Shown in pieces: positions 9,101 to 19,125 of a stretch of 64,000 nucleotides of DNA. The notes beneath the pieces are model-generated. The model was not told the DNA's origin, searched no databases, and saw only the letters and a list, made by a program, of their open reading frames with translations. The position numbers and the translations under genes are program-made. The first letter of the stretch is position 1; every line of letters starts with the position of its first letter. The stretch covers positions 38,424-102,423 of the forward strand of contig JAEUVJ010000075.1 of the NCBI GenBank assembly GCA_016787085.1. The letters are read 5' to 3'. The stretch is from Chitinophagaceae bacterium (lineage in GTDB: Bacteria; Bacteroidota; Bacteroidia; Chitinophagales; Chitinophagaceae).

Positions 9101-9697
9101 CTTCGCATAATCCACGATCATCACCAGGCTGTCAGTAGCATAAATAGCCTGATTCTCACTGAAGGGTTCCGCATCGTGAAAGCGGGGATATTGCAGTTGC
9201 ACAGGTATCCAGCTTATCCTTTCAAATTTTTTCTTTTGCTCATTAAAAAAATACTGGCCGAGGCTGGTGTACAATACAGGGCCATACACCTTCGTATTCT
9301 GAATGGTCCTGCATACAAATTTTGAAACGGTATCGTTTAAAATGATCCTGTTGAATTTCCTGTTCTCATCTATCCATGCTGCACCTTCATACGAACCCAT
9401 CCATATCCTGTTGCGGTTGTCACACGTCAGGTGAATAAGGCTATTAGAAGGAATAGCCGGTTGTGTTTCTTTCTTATAGGATGTGATTGTATAGCCGTCA
9501 TACACATTCAGCCCGTCAATAGTACCGATCCACAGAAATCCTTTTTTGTCTATGACTACCGATTGCACATTGTTCTCTGAAAGTCCGTTCGCTGCATTCA
9601 GGTGATGAAATGATAATGACTGGCTTTTTGCCTTGATGAGGACAAAAAAACAGGCAGGAAAAACTAAACAGAGAACCTTATAACAGAGCTGTTTCAA
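6122..9697 (-). CDS. Two-component sensor kinase: reg_prop beta-propellers, Y_Y_Y, GAF and His_kinase domains
   Basis: A 1191-residue membrane sensor. A signal peptide (about 1-26) precedes some 620 residues of WIGT-type two-component-regulator propeller repeats (for example GFLWIGTIDGLNVYD, GKIWIAN), predicted to form two periplasmic seven-bladed propellers. A Y_Y_Y domain follows (about 655-755; YQYKLEGYDKNWQKG), then one membrane helix (about 768-788), a coiled stretch, a GAF domain (about 805-945) and a LytS-type His_kinase domain with the phospho-accepting His near residue 993 (QMNPHFIFNCLNS) and N-box DNGIGR. The intracellular GAF domain is an addition to the usual architecture and could sense a second, cytoplasmic signal. 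It pairs with the LytTR regulator downstream. Confidence 0.94.
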   Translation of the reverse strand: MKQLCYKVLCLVFPACFFVLIKAKSQSLSFHHLNAANGLSENNVQSVVIDKKGFLWIGTIDGLNVYDGYTITSYKKETQPAIPSNSLIHLTCDNRNRIWMGSYEGAAWIDENRKFNRIILNDTVSKFVCRTIQNTKVYGPVLYTSLGQYFFNEQKKKFERISWIPVQLQYPRFHDAEPFSENQAIYATDSLVMIVDYAKQTIIYEQPFTAVFSLCRYSDHELAIGLQHGVVQIVDINTKKINKQYQVTSILNKKKINSTITEVRPAINGSLLVATDYAGLAIIDREGNISNYIHDPINPNTIGANIIWRSLGGSNGEIVVGSNTAGVSISNIYSRPAGYTRIFSDGQGNFYDSYISEMAEDKEGVIWIGAMERVISWDKKSNKARFFYYYSEPTWTGAQSLEIRSVCIDKQGRKWVSALGDGIAVLNETTGQFKKIFRDTSLGVAVKSDYVYDLCAASDGNIWAASNGGIYTISASTLRISSFRDHPVLKTIAGFRANSVFEDAQTNMWIATSNGLYRYDRKANRLDHFTTREGLASNQCNNIFQDKKGNIYVGTVRGFSIILKDSIKTYNKTNGLKYDYCEGLLQDDRGKIWIANTKCLVRFDPETGSMRYFDENYGLTAEGFRFGSYLKGNNGELFWGSRSGVNYFYPDQLVNRPVGLKVSIYQADLADSSYFLAGSDPLSLRYTDNSIVFRFSAINLRGSRNIQYQYKLEGYDKNWQKGYDVRHIRYSSLPAGNYVFKVKASLDGVNWVASSNEVPLTIVPPVWQRWWFIGAAIALVTGLVYWIISNRNRKIDEQREEIEAEQAISYFASSMSEHQTEESIVWDVAKNCIGRLHFEDCVIYLLDEEKNILVQKAAHGPKSPREFELARPMGIEMGKGIVGSVAFSGRAEIISDTTKDPRYIVDDERRLSEISVPIIYDGKVLGVIDCEHSKKKFFTQKHLSILTTIASLCANKIVRARAEEEKREAQMILMSTQQKMTEVEMQALRAQMNPHFIFNCLNSINRYIVKSDQTTASLYLTKFAKLMRLILDNSNSKNVILSNELEALKLYIEMEALRFDKKFTYEINIEGNIGTDTIEVPPLIIQPYVENAIWHGLLHKEQNGHLHIRVSMAGEGMLQCIIEDNGIGRIKAKELKSKTATSRKSLGMQLTESRLGLLNKHAELNASVEIIDMQNSNEEAAGTKVVLKIPV

Positions 9698-9900
9698 GTG
9701 GTATATTTTGCTCTTTATAAAAATAGTTTATTCCGGCGGCTAAAGAGGCTGCGCCGAGTAAACTGCCAAAAGCCTGAGTATCTGACCTGTTTCCCGAGTG
9801 GCCGGTGATTTGCCCCTGCTATCTTTACGCTTTTAGAACCAGAATATTATTACTATTTTACCCTTATGGAAAAAGAAGCATTTTCTTACTTCCATGACCT

Positions 9901-11781
9901 ATGACCAAACCTATCAACATCGGCCGCCATACTATGCTTATGCTACTGCTGCTGTTTTGTCTGCCTGTATTTTCACAGACAAATATCAGCGGTGTGGTCA
10001 ATACCTATTACGGCGTTACAGAAGTGATCCCTTCCAAAGCCTGTGTCAGGCTCAATACCGTTACCGGTCTGTCCAATGGTGATAAAGCCATGCTGGTGCA
10101 AATGAAAGGGGTTACGATCAATACAACCAATACTGTTTCATTCGGAGATACTTCAGCCCTCAACAATGCCGGTAATTATGAGATAGGTGATATCTGCTAC
10201 ATCAGAGGCGACTCTGTCTTCTTTGTTTATATGTTGTTGAATGCCTACGCAGCCGCAGATAAAGTACAGTTAGTACGAGTGCCCGAGTACGTTTCTGCGA
10301 CAGTTGTGGATACATTAAAAGCTGCCCCCTGGAATAATACCACCGGTACAGGCGGTGTGCTGGCGATCTTTGTAGAGCAAGACCTGGTGCTGAATGCACC
10401 AGTGTATGGTGATACGTATGGCTATCGCGGTGGTGCGTATATTGTCAGCTCCGGCACTTGTAGTGATATTGCGCCGGCCAACGGGTATTACTATAGCGGA
10501 AGCGCTACCTCGCCGCAAAGCGGGTCATATAAAGGCGAAGGGGCTGCTGATGTAGCCGCCTCACAAAGTGGCGGCAGAGGAGCGCCGGCCAATGGAGGCG
10601 GAGGCGGTAATAACCACAATAACGGGGGAGCGGGTGGTGCAAATCTCACAGCAGGAGGCATTGGCGGCGGCAACTCGAGTACAACAGGCTGTACAGCTAT
10701 GCGACAGGGTCTGGCAGGAAAAGCATTGAGTAGTCATAGCGGTAAAAAAATATTCATGGGCGGCGGAGGTGGTGCGGGTCATGTCAATAATAACCTGATC
10801 GCATCCAATGGTGGCGGGCATGGAGGCGGAATTGTTTTCATCAGGGCCAATAACATGACCGGGAACGGACATAAAATATCCGCTAACGGACAGGTGGGTG
10901 GTCCTGCACTATCTGATGGCGCATCCGGCGCCGGGGCAGGCGGTACTATTATCATGCATGTCAATAATTACATAGGGCCTGCTACGGTTGAAGCCATTGG
11001 CGGAACAGGAGGAACAGAGGATGATGGCGGTAATATCAGGCGCTGTTATGGAGCCGGAGGTGGCGGCAGCGGTGGAGTGATCTATTTTTCGGGAACAACA
11101 CCTGCTATAACAGTTACTGTAACTGGCGGTGCCGCCGGATCAGAGCTTGGCCGTGATGCTTTGTGTTCACCAGCGGTCTTGCCTGGCGCAGGGGCCGTTG
11201 GACAAATCATTCCAAACTATACTTATTCCAGCTCATCCATATTGTCCAACAGCTACTGTTCCATTTTGCTGCCGGTTAATCTGGCCTTTTTCAAAGCCAG
11301 TTATGCTAACGGAAACGTATTACTGAAATGGAAAACCCTGCAGCCCGAAACCATTCAGTTTTTTTCCATAGAAAGATCTCCTGACGGCAATAACTGGACG
11401 GCCGTATTCACCCGGGATGCCGTTGAGCAGATACATGATTACTCGCACATTGATCCGGCTCCGGCAACAGGTTACAATTTTTACAGGATAAGAATAACCA
11501 AAAAGAACAATGCTGTTATTTATTCTTCTGTACAGAAAGTATATGTGCCAACAAAAAATGAAACCGTTCATATTTACCCGAACCCAGCCGGCAACAGGAT
11601 AACCATTACCGGCGTCCGTCACGGATCATCACTTAGTTTATTGGATATATCCGGAAAACTGGTCTTTCAAAAAAGAGTTATCACCAGCCAGCGCTCTGTT
11701 GTATTGGAACTGCCTCACCTGCCTTCGGGCGTCTATGTAATGATGGTTGATGGAACAGCCAAACAACTGGCTATCCACTGA
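9901..11781 (+). CDS. Secreted glycine-rich protein with T9SS type A sorting domain
   Basis: A 626-residue exported protein: signal peptide ending near residue 25 (LMLLLLFCLPVFSQ), a beta-rich N-terminal region, then about 250 residues (roughly 200-445) dominated by Gly, Ala, Ser and Asn with many GGGG runs, and a C-terminal domain starting near HIYPNPAGNRITI with LPSGVYVMMV, typical of T9SS type A sorting. It should cross the outer membrane and be anchored or released there. The Gly-rich part may form a beta-helix-like surface array; its role is unknown. It is followed by a separate TPR gene 84 bases on. Confidence 0.88.
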   Translation: MTKPINIGRHTMLMLLLLFCLPVFSQTNISGVVNTYYGVTEVIPSKACVRLNTVTGLSNGDKAMLVQMKGVTINTTNTVSFGDTSALNNAGNYEIGDICYIRGDSVFFVYMLLNAYAAADKVQLVRVPEYVSATVVDTLKAAPWNNTTGTGGVLAIFVEQDLVLNAPVYGDTYGYRGGAYIVSSGTCSDIAPANGYYYSGSATSPQSGSYKGEGAADVAASQSGGRGAPANGGGGGNNHNNGGAGGANLTAGGIGGGNSSTTGCTAMRQGLAGKALSSHSGKKIFMGGGGGAGHVNNNLIASNGGGHGGGIVFIRANNMTGNGHKISANGQVGGPALSDGASGAGAGGTIIMHVNNYIGPATVEAIGGTGGTEDDGGNIRRCYGAGGGGSGGVIYFSGTTPAITVTVTGGAAGSELGRDALCSPAVLPGAGAVGQIIPNYTYSSSSILSNSYCSILLPVNLAFFKASYANGNVLLKWKTLQPETIQFFSIERSPDGNNWTAVFTRDAVEQIHDYSHIDPAPATGYNFYRIRITKKNNAVIYSSVQKVYVPTKNETVHIYPNPAGNRITITGVRHGSSLSLLDISGKLVFQKRVITSQRSVVLELPHLPSGVYVMMVDGTAKQLAIH

Positions 11782-11865
11782 CAAACGGCGCTTACTCCAT
11801 ACCCAATACCCGGTATTGAAACAGGTCATACTCGTTACTACCTTTCATTTATTAAACTCAGTGTT

Positions 11866-12999
11866 ATGCGTTCTCTTCTGACTCTTGCTGGCTGGATACT
11901 CATCACGTCTGCTTATTCGCAAGCAACTGCCAATCCTGACCATTTTGCCAACGGCCTCAAAGCGATTGAGGCAAAGAATTACACACAAGCCGCCGAACAT
12001 TTCAAAAAAGCAGCAGAATTAAAACCTCAGCATGGCGAAGCATGGTATGAGCTTGGCTGGTGCTATAATGAGCTGGCCAGATATGAAGACGCCATCAAGG
12101 CCCTCAAAAATGCAAAGATCTGGTGGAAAGACCAGGCCAAAGTCTATTATGAATCCGGCTATGCCAATGACTATGGCGGAAAGACCGATGATGCGATCAA
12201 AGATTACAACAGGTGTATTGAACTTAGCAAGAACTATTCCGGTGCGTACCGGCAGCTGGGCAATATCTATTTTGATATTGATAAGAACTATAAAAAAGCG
12301 CTGGAGTATTACAATCAGTATATCAATTACAGTCTGGAAAAGGACGTAACTGCCAAAACCTGGTACAAGAAGGGGTACAGCGAGATCGAAGGGAATCAAT
12401 TCGAAGATGCGCTGACATCTTTAAAGAAAGCGGTCGTTGCAGATGATAAATATGCAGCAGCCTATGATGAAATGGGATACGCCTATTATAAACTGGGAAA
12501 AGCAGAAGACGCCATTGTGGCTTATACTGCCAGTCACCAGTTAAATCCCAAAAGCAGCGCTGCCTGCAATGGCCTTGGCGATATTTACCGTTATCTGAAA
12601 AAAAATACAGATGAAGCTTTGATCTGGTACAAAAAAGGAGTGGAAGTAAACCCCAAGAGCCAGAATTGCCAATATGGAGCCGGTTGGTGTCACAACGAAA
12701 AGGGCAGGTATGCCGAAGCCATTCCTTACCTGAAAAAAGCCATTGAGCTCAATGATAAATACACGGTAGCCTATACAGAATTGGGCTACGCCTACTATGC
12801 GTTGAAAAGATACGATGAAGCGCTGGCGGAACTGGATAAATCTGTGCGTTCAGCGGAAACAGCCGTAGCGCATTATTATAAAGGGCTATGTTATATCGGC
12901 AAAAAGCAGAAAGAAGAAGCACAGAAAATGTATCAGAGATTAGTGGAGTTGAAATCACCTGATGCGGCGAACCTGCTGAACAAGATTAATGCTATGTAG
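11866..12999 (+). CDS. Exported tetratricopeptide-repeat protein
   Basis: After a signal peptide (about residues 1-22, ending SQATA) the 377-residue protein is almost entirely TPR units, about nine of 34 residues each, with repeated cores such as AWYELGWCYNELARYEDAI, AAYDEMGYAYYKLGKAEDAI and AYTELGYAYYALKRYDEAL. TPR arrays bind peptides or partner proteins; no enzymatic domain is present. It should lie in the periplasm or at the outer membrane. It ends at a strong bidirectional terminator shared with typA. Confidence 0.9.
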   Translation: MRSLLTLAGWILITSAYSQATANPDHFANGLKAIEAKNYTQAAEHFKKAAELKPQHGEAWYELGWCYNELARYEDAIKALKNAKIWWKDQAKVYYESGYANDYGGKTDDAIKDYNRCIELSKNYSGAYRQLGNIYFDIDKNYKKALEYYNQYINYSLEKDVTAKTWYKKGYSEIEGNQFEDALTSLKKAVVADDKYAAAYDEMGYAYYKLGKAEDAIVAYTASHQLNPKSSAACNGLGDIYRYLKKNTDEALIWYKKGVEVNPKSQNCQYGAGWCHNEKGRYAEAIPYLKKAIELNDKYTVAYTELGYAYYALKRYDEALAELDKSVRSAETAVAHYYKGLCYIGKKQKEEAQKMYQRLVELKSPDAANLLNKINAM

Positions 13000-13019
13000 A
13001 AACTTATTTTAAAAGAAAA

Positions 13020-13041
13020 GCGCCGGTATTCAATCCGGCGC
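13020..13041. terminator. Bidirectional intrinsic terminator
   Basis: GCGCCGG (13020-13026) and CCGGCGC (13035-13041) form a perfect 7-bp GC-rich stem. A T-rich run follows on the plus strand (CTTTCTGTTTT) and on the minus strand (TTTTCTTTT), so it can end both the TPR gene and typA. Confidence 0.75.
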
Positions 13042-13072
13042 CTTTCTGTTTTAGCGATATATAAATATTTAT

Positions 13073-14887
<1,815 letters not shown>

Positions 14888-14906
14888 AAATTTTTCAAAC
14901 GAGCGG

Positions 14907-14938
14907 CGAAGGTACGCTAATTCAGCGGGGGGAGCAAA
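14907..14938 (-). promoter_or_regulatory. Bacteroidota-type promoter of typA
   Basis: On the minus strand TTTG (14938-14935), a 20-base spacer and TACCTTCG (14914-14907), one mismatch from TAnnTTTG, lie just ahead of the ATG at 14887. The expected transcript start is about a dozen bases before the chosen start codon. Confidence 0.5.
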
Positions 14939-14996
14939 TGAAAGGAGCAATTAATGAAGGGTTAATCATGTGCAAGCAGAGAATTGTATTAGTTTT

Positions 14997-16010
14997 ATGA
15001 AAACCAGCTATATGAAGATCGTCAAATGGTCCGCTTTTATACTTCTGATACTGATCATTATCTATTTTCTCGGACCAAAACCTTCTTCTCCAAAATATAG
15101 CAGGGACTTGCCCACCATGCCTTCGGATGCTGCATTACTGGAGAAATATGTCCGTGATCATGAGGCATTGTTCAAGCTTAAACCTGATAACGAGGCGAGG
15201 ATCATCTGGTATAATGATTCCACCAAAGAAAAAACAGAATATGCGGTCGTTTACCTGCATGGGTTTTCCGCCAGCCAGGAAGAAGGCGATCCTGTTCATC
15301 TTGATTTTGCCCAAAAAACCGGATGCAATTTATTTTTATCAAGATTGGATGACCATGGAGTCAATACACAGGAACCGCTGCTGAATTTTACGGCTGAGGG
15401 CGTATGGAATTCAGCCAAAGAAGCGTATTCCATTGGCAGGCAACTGGGCAGAAAAGTAATTCTGATGGGAACTTCCACCGGCGCTACGCTGGCACTAAAA
15501 CTTGCGGCAGAGTACCCGGAAGTTGCCGCCCTTATCCTGCTTTCGCCCAACATTGCGATCAATGATGCCAATGCATGGCTGCTTAATAATCCATGGGGAT
15601 TGCAGATTGCCCGCTTAGTAAAAGGCAGATACAATCATGCATCAGACACTTCTGCACTATATGCCAAATACTGGAACTATCAATACCGGATGGAAGCAAC
15701 TGTACAATTAGAAGAACTATTAGAAACCACCATGAAAGAATCCACCTTTCAGAAAATAAAACAACCTATACTGGTTTTATATTACTTCAAAGATGAAAAA
15801 CACCAGGACCCTGTTGTCAAAGTATCGGCCATGAAAAGAATGTTTACTCAAATAGCTACCGAAGAAGGAAAGAAAAAAATGGTGGCGATACCCGGGGCCG
15901 GTGATCATGTTATCGGCTCTTATATCAAATCAAAAGATGTACCATCAGTACAAAAAGAGTGTGAAAAATTTGTCACGGAGATCCTGCAACTGCATACTGC
16001 CGGTCATTAA
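14997..16010 (+). CDS. Membrane-anchored alpha/beta hydrolase
   Basis: An N-terminal membrane anchor (IVKWSAFILLILIIIYFLG) is followed by an alpha/beta hydrolase domain: YLHGFSASQEEGDP near the oxyanion region, the nucleophile elbow GTSTGA (serine near residue 158 of this form), and a late GAGDHVIG segment carrying the likely catalytic His. A GTG at 14970 and an ATG at 15012 are alternative starts; 14997 is the first ATG. The substrate is unknown; lipases and esterases share these motifs. The catalytic domain is probably on the periplasmic side of the membrane. Confidence 0.82.
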   Translation: MKTSYMKIVKWSAFILLILIIIYFLGPKPSSPKYSRDLPTMPSDAALLEKYVRDHEALFKLKPDNEARIIWYNDSTKEKTEYAVVYLHGFSASQEEGDPVHLDFAQKTGCNLFLSRLDDHGVNTQEPLLNFTAEGVWNSAKEAYSIGRQLGRKVILMGTSTGATLALKLAAEYPEVAALILLSPNIAINDANAWLLNNPWGLQIARLVKGRYNHASDTSALYAKYWNYQYRMEATVQLEELLETTMKESTFQKIKQPILVLYYFKDEKHQDPVVKVSAMKRMFTQIATEEGKKKMVAIPGAGDHVIGSYIKSKDVPSVQKECEKFVTEILQLHTAGH

Positions 16011-16092
16011 TGAAATTATAATTCTCCTGACTGCTTCATCAGCCGCTGCCTTATAGTAACTTTAAAGATCAATTCATTAAAATACGTTTGCC

Positions 16093-17460
16093 ATGCCGCA
16101 TACCTGGTCACGCCGCGAAGCGCTCAAAGCCCTGGGATTAGGCGCTGTTTCTTTGCCTCTTTCCTCCTGGGCCGTCAATGAAAAGGGAGAAAAGATCATA
16201 TTGCCCGATAACCCACAGCATAAACGCCTGGCAAAACCAGTTACCGCTATCACCTGCGGCGCCGGATCGAGAGGGAATGTATATGGCAACTTTGCTGTTC
16301 AATACCCGGAACAACTGGATATTGTAGGTGTGGCCGAACCGATACCGGTCCGCAATGAACGTTATACAAAAAAACACAATATCCCGGACGCTAACCGTTT
16401 CATAACATGGGAAGATGTTTTCAAGCGGCCAAAGTTTGCTGATGCCATCATTATATCTACACCGGATAACCTGCACTATGGACCCTGCATGGAAGCATTG
16501 AAGATGGGATATGACGTGTTACTGGAAAAACCCATTTCCCCCAGTGAAAAAGAATGCCGGGAGATACTGGCATTGGCCAAAAAGAATAACCGTATTGTGG
16601 CGGTATGTCATGTGTTGCGCTATGCCCCCTATTTTATCAAACTGAAAGAACTGATGCACAATGGTTCGGTCGGGGAGGTCATCAGTATTCAGCATCTCGA
16701 GCCGATCATGCATGTGCATATGAGCCATTCGTATGTACGCGGCAACTGGCATAACAGTAAAGAAACCACTCCGATCATCCTGGCCAAATCCTGTCATGAC
16801 CTTGATATCCTGAAATGGATGCTGGATAAACATTGCAAAAGCATATCTGCATTCGGCGACCTGAAATGGTTCAGAAAAGAAAATGCGCCCGAAGGAAGTA
16901 CTGAACGGTGTACCGGCGGGTGTAAAATTGAGCAGGAATGCCCTTACTCTGCTTTAAGGATCTATTACCGCAACAGGACCTGGTTGCATCATTTCGATCT
17001 GCCGGAAGAAAAAGAAAAGCGGGGTGACGTGATCATGGATTACCTGAAAACAACCAACTACGGCAAATGTGTTTACCGGATGAATAATGACCAGCCCGAT
17101 CACTACACCACCAATATTTTATTTGAGAACAATATCACCGCTGCTTTTTCGATGGAGGCTTTTACCGCCTATGAAGGAAGAAGAACAAGGGTAATGGGCA
17201 GCATGGGAGAGATCACAGGTGATATGACCACGTTCAAACATACCGATTTCCGTACGGGCAAAAGCACCGAATGGAAACAGGAAAGCGATACGCACGGTGG
17301 TGGCGACTGGCGATTAGTAGCCGACTGGGTGCAGGCTGTATCACAGCAAAACCCTGCATTGCTTACTTCTACCATTGATGCATCCATCGAAAGCCATGTG
17401 ATGGGCTTTGCTGCAGAGAAAAGCCGCAAAGAGAAAATGATCGTGGATATTACAATGTAA
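16093..17460 (+). CDS. Gfo/Idh/MocA-family oxidoreductase with Tat signal
   Basis: A 455-residue protein. Residues 6-15 (SRREALKALG) are a twin-arginine motif followed by a hydrophobic stretch, so it is probably folded in the cytoplasm with bound NAD(P) and exported by Tat. The Rossmann part includes ITCGAGSRGNVYG and the EKP motif (LLEKPISPSEKE); SCHDLDILKW supplies conserved Asp/His residues. A cysteine-rich insert (CTGGCKIEQECPYSA, about residues 276-290) occurs in a Bacteroidota subgroup and may bind metal or form disulphides. The likely substrates are sugars or inositols, possibly in glycosidase-like reactions. A long terminator follows. Confidence 0.88.
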   Translation: MPHTWSRREALKALGLGAVSLPLSSWAVNEKGEKIILPDNPQHKRLAKPVTAITCGAGSRGNVYGNFAVQYPEQLDIVGVAEPIPVRNERYTKKHNIPDANRFITWEDVFKRPKFADAIIISTPDNLHYGPCMEALKMGYDVLLEKPISPSEKECREILALAKKNNRIVAVCHVLRYAPYFIKLKELMHNGSVGEVISIQHLEPIMHVHMSHSYVRGNWHNSKETTPIILAKSCHDLDILKWMLDKHCKSISAFGDLKWFRKENAPEGSTERCTGGCKIEQECPYSALRIYYRNRTWLHHFDLPEEKEKRGDVIMDYLKTTNYGKCVYRMNNDQPDHYTTNILFENNITAAFSMEAFTAYEGRRTRVMGSMGEITGDMTTFKHTDFRTGKSTEWKQESDTHGGGDWRLVADWVQAVSQQNPALLTSTIDASIESHVMGFAAEKSRKEKMIVDITM

Positions 17461-17477
17461 CTAACCCGTCTTCATAC

Positions 17478-17516
17478 AGAAATGAAACTGTTGTCGTATG
17501 AAACAGTTTCATTTCT
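17478..17516 (+). terminator. Long perfect hairpin terminator
   Basis: AGAAATGAAACTGTT (17478-17492) and its exact complement (17502-17516) make a 15-bp stem around a 9-base loop, followed by TTTAGTTTT. It separates the oxidoreductase gene from fabH; the stem is AT-rich but unusually long. Confidence 0.65.
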
Positions 17517-17552
17517 TTTAGTTTTCCTATCTTCCTTCTCTAAAAGCTTGCT

Positions 17553-18611
17553 ATGTTCCGCACAAAGATCGCCGGGATCGGTATGTATGTTCCTCCCCGT
17601 GTTGTTACCAATAATGACCTGCTAAAGTACATGGATACCAGCGATGAATGGATACAGGAGCGAACCGGTATCAAAGAACGCCGCTACGCCCATCGTACCG
17701 AAGAAACTACTGCCACCATGGGAGTGGAAGCGGCAAAGATCGCTATTGAGAGAGCGGGCATCACGCCGCAGGATATTGACTTTATCATTTTTGCCACTCT
17801 TTCGCCGGATTATTACTTTCCGGGTTGCGGCGTACTACTGCAGCGGGCCATGAAGATGAAAGAGATTGGCGCCTTAGATGTACGCAACCAATGCAGCGGA
17901 TTTGTATATGCACTGAGTGTGGCCGACCAGTTCATTAAAACAGGGATGTATAAGAACATACTGGTCGTAGGCGCTGAAAAACATTCTTTCGGGCTTGACT
18001 TCAGTACAAGGGGCCGGAATGTCTCTGTGATATTCGGTGATGGCGCCGGTGCCGTGGTCTTACAGCCAACAGACCCTTCGACAGGTTCAGGGTCGGGCAT
18101 TCTCTCCACGCACCTGCATAGTGATGGTGAAAGTGCAGAAATATTAGCCATGTATAACCCGGGTACCCATGCTAATCACTGGATGCCGGAAAAATATGCC
18201 GACTTTGACGAAGCAGAGATCGGGCAGATGTTCTTCAGCCATGCGATGATTGATAAAGCACAGGTGTTTCCCAATATGGATGGCCCGGCCGTTTTTAAAA
18301 AAGCCATTGTCAAGTTCCCGGAAGTGATCATGGAAGCGTTAGCTGCAAACGGTCTTCAGACAACTGACCTCAGACTGTTGATCCCTCACCAGGCCAATTT
18401 GCGTATTGCGCAATTTGTACAGCAGAAGCTGAAACTAAGTGACGAACAGGTATATAATAATATTCAGCAATACGGCAACACGACAGCCGCCTCAGTGCCT
18501 ATTGCTTTATGCGAAGCCTGGGAACAGGGAAAAGTAAAGGATGGCGATCTCGTCTGTCTTGCTGCATTTGGCAGCGGCTTTACCTGGGCAAGTGCTTTGT
18601 TAAGGTGGTAG
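17553..18611 (+). CDS. fabH: Beta-ketoacyl-ACP synthase III
   Basis: A 352-residue condensing enzyme that starts fatty-acid synthesis by joining acetyl-CoA (or a branched acyl-CoA) to malonyl-ACP. The catalytic triad is visible: Cys114 in NQCSGF, His279 in IPHQAN and Asn309 in YGNTTAAS. TSDEWIQERTGIKERR and FGDGAGAVVL are family motifs. A short Ser/Gly-rich insertion (DPSTGSGS, about residues 175-182) coincides with a REP-type palindrome in the DNA and may be a recent in-frame insertion. No other fatty-acid gene adjoins it. Confidence 0.95.
   Translation: MFRTKIAGIGMYVPPRVVTNNDLLKYMDTSDEWIQERTGIKERRYAHRTEETTATMGVEAAKIAIERAGITPQDIDFIIFATLSPDYYFPGCGVLLQRAMKMKEIGALDVRNQCSGFVYALSVADQFIKTGMYKNILVVGAEKHSFGLDFSTRGRNVSVIFGDGAGAVVLQPTDPSTGSGSGILSTHLHSDGESAEILAMYNPGTHANHWMPEKYADFDEAEIGQMFFSHAMIDKAQVFPNMDGPAVFKKAIVKFPEVIMEALAANGLQTTDLRLLIPHQANLRIAQFVQQKLKLSDEQVYNNIQQYGNTTAASVPIALCEAWEQGKVKDGDLVCLAAFGSGFTWASALLRW
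18072..18094. repeat. REP-like palindrome inside fabH
   Basis: GACCC and GGGTC flank TTCGACAGGTTCA. The CCTTCGAC..GTTCAGGG core resembles the interspersed palindromic repeats found in many bacterial genomes, here read in frame as part of fabH. Confidence 0.4.
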
Positions 18612-18666
18612 CCTGTGTAATCGTGATGCAACTTTCATCTTTATAGTACAGTCATTAATAATTGAA

Positions 18667-19116
18667 ATGAAACAAGTAACGATCATATTATTCTTAACCT
18701 GCAGTTGGTTCTTATCTGTTGCACAAATGGAAGTATTAAAGGAAAACTCCTGGACGATAAAATGGAACAAAAAAGTATTGCTGACCGCTACCAGCGAGAA
18801 TGAAAGCGCCAATACCCGGAAATTGAAAAAGACGGAGCTTTCAAAAAAATATTTCCTGGAGATAAATTACAAAGAAGCCGATCCTGTTAAGGCTAAAGAA
18901 TGGAAACGTTCATTCTTGTTTTTTGGAGATACCGAAAATGAGCTTTTACGGAAAGACAGCACACAGAGCGTTAAGATAGCGGCGGCAGAACTAAAGAAAT
19001 TATTTGGAAAACAGAAAAAGATCAGGATCTATACTCTATCCATTCCCACAGACCCTGATCTGGCAGCAAGGGTGAGAGTAAGAAGGGTGCACGTATGCAC
19101 ATTAATGCTATACTAA
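18667..19116 (+). CDS. Secreted protein of unknown function
   Basis: A 149-residue protein with a signal peptide (MKQVTIILFLTCSWFLSVAQ). The mature part is rich in Lys and beta-prone (WTIKWNKKVLLTA, FLEINYKE, KIRIYTLSIPTDP) and ends RVRRVHVCTLMLY. No cysteine pair, lipobox or catalytic motif is evident. It starts 55 bases after fabH and may be read with it, but no functional link is apparent. I do not recognise a family. Confidence 0.72.
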   Translation: MKQVTIILFLTCSWFLSVAQMEVLKENSWTIKWNKKVLLTATSENESANTRKLKKTELSKKYFLEINYKEADPVKAKEWKRSFLFFGDTENELLRKDSTQSVKIAAAELKKLFGKQKKIRIYTLSIPTDPDLAARVRVRRVHVCTLMLY

Positions 19117-19125
19117 AAGTTGAAT

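Noticed and set aside
10491..11000. Several minus-strand frames rich in Pro and Ala
   Set aside because: They are antisense shadows of the glycine-rich stretch of the T9SS protein; GGN codons read as Pro and Ala on the other strand.
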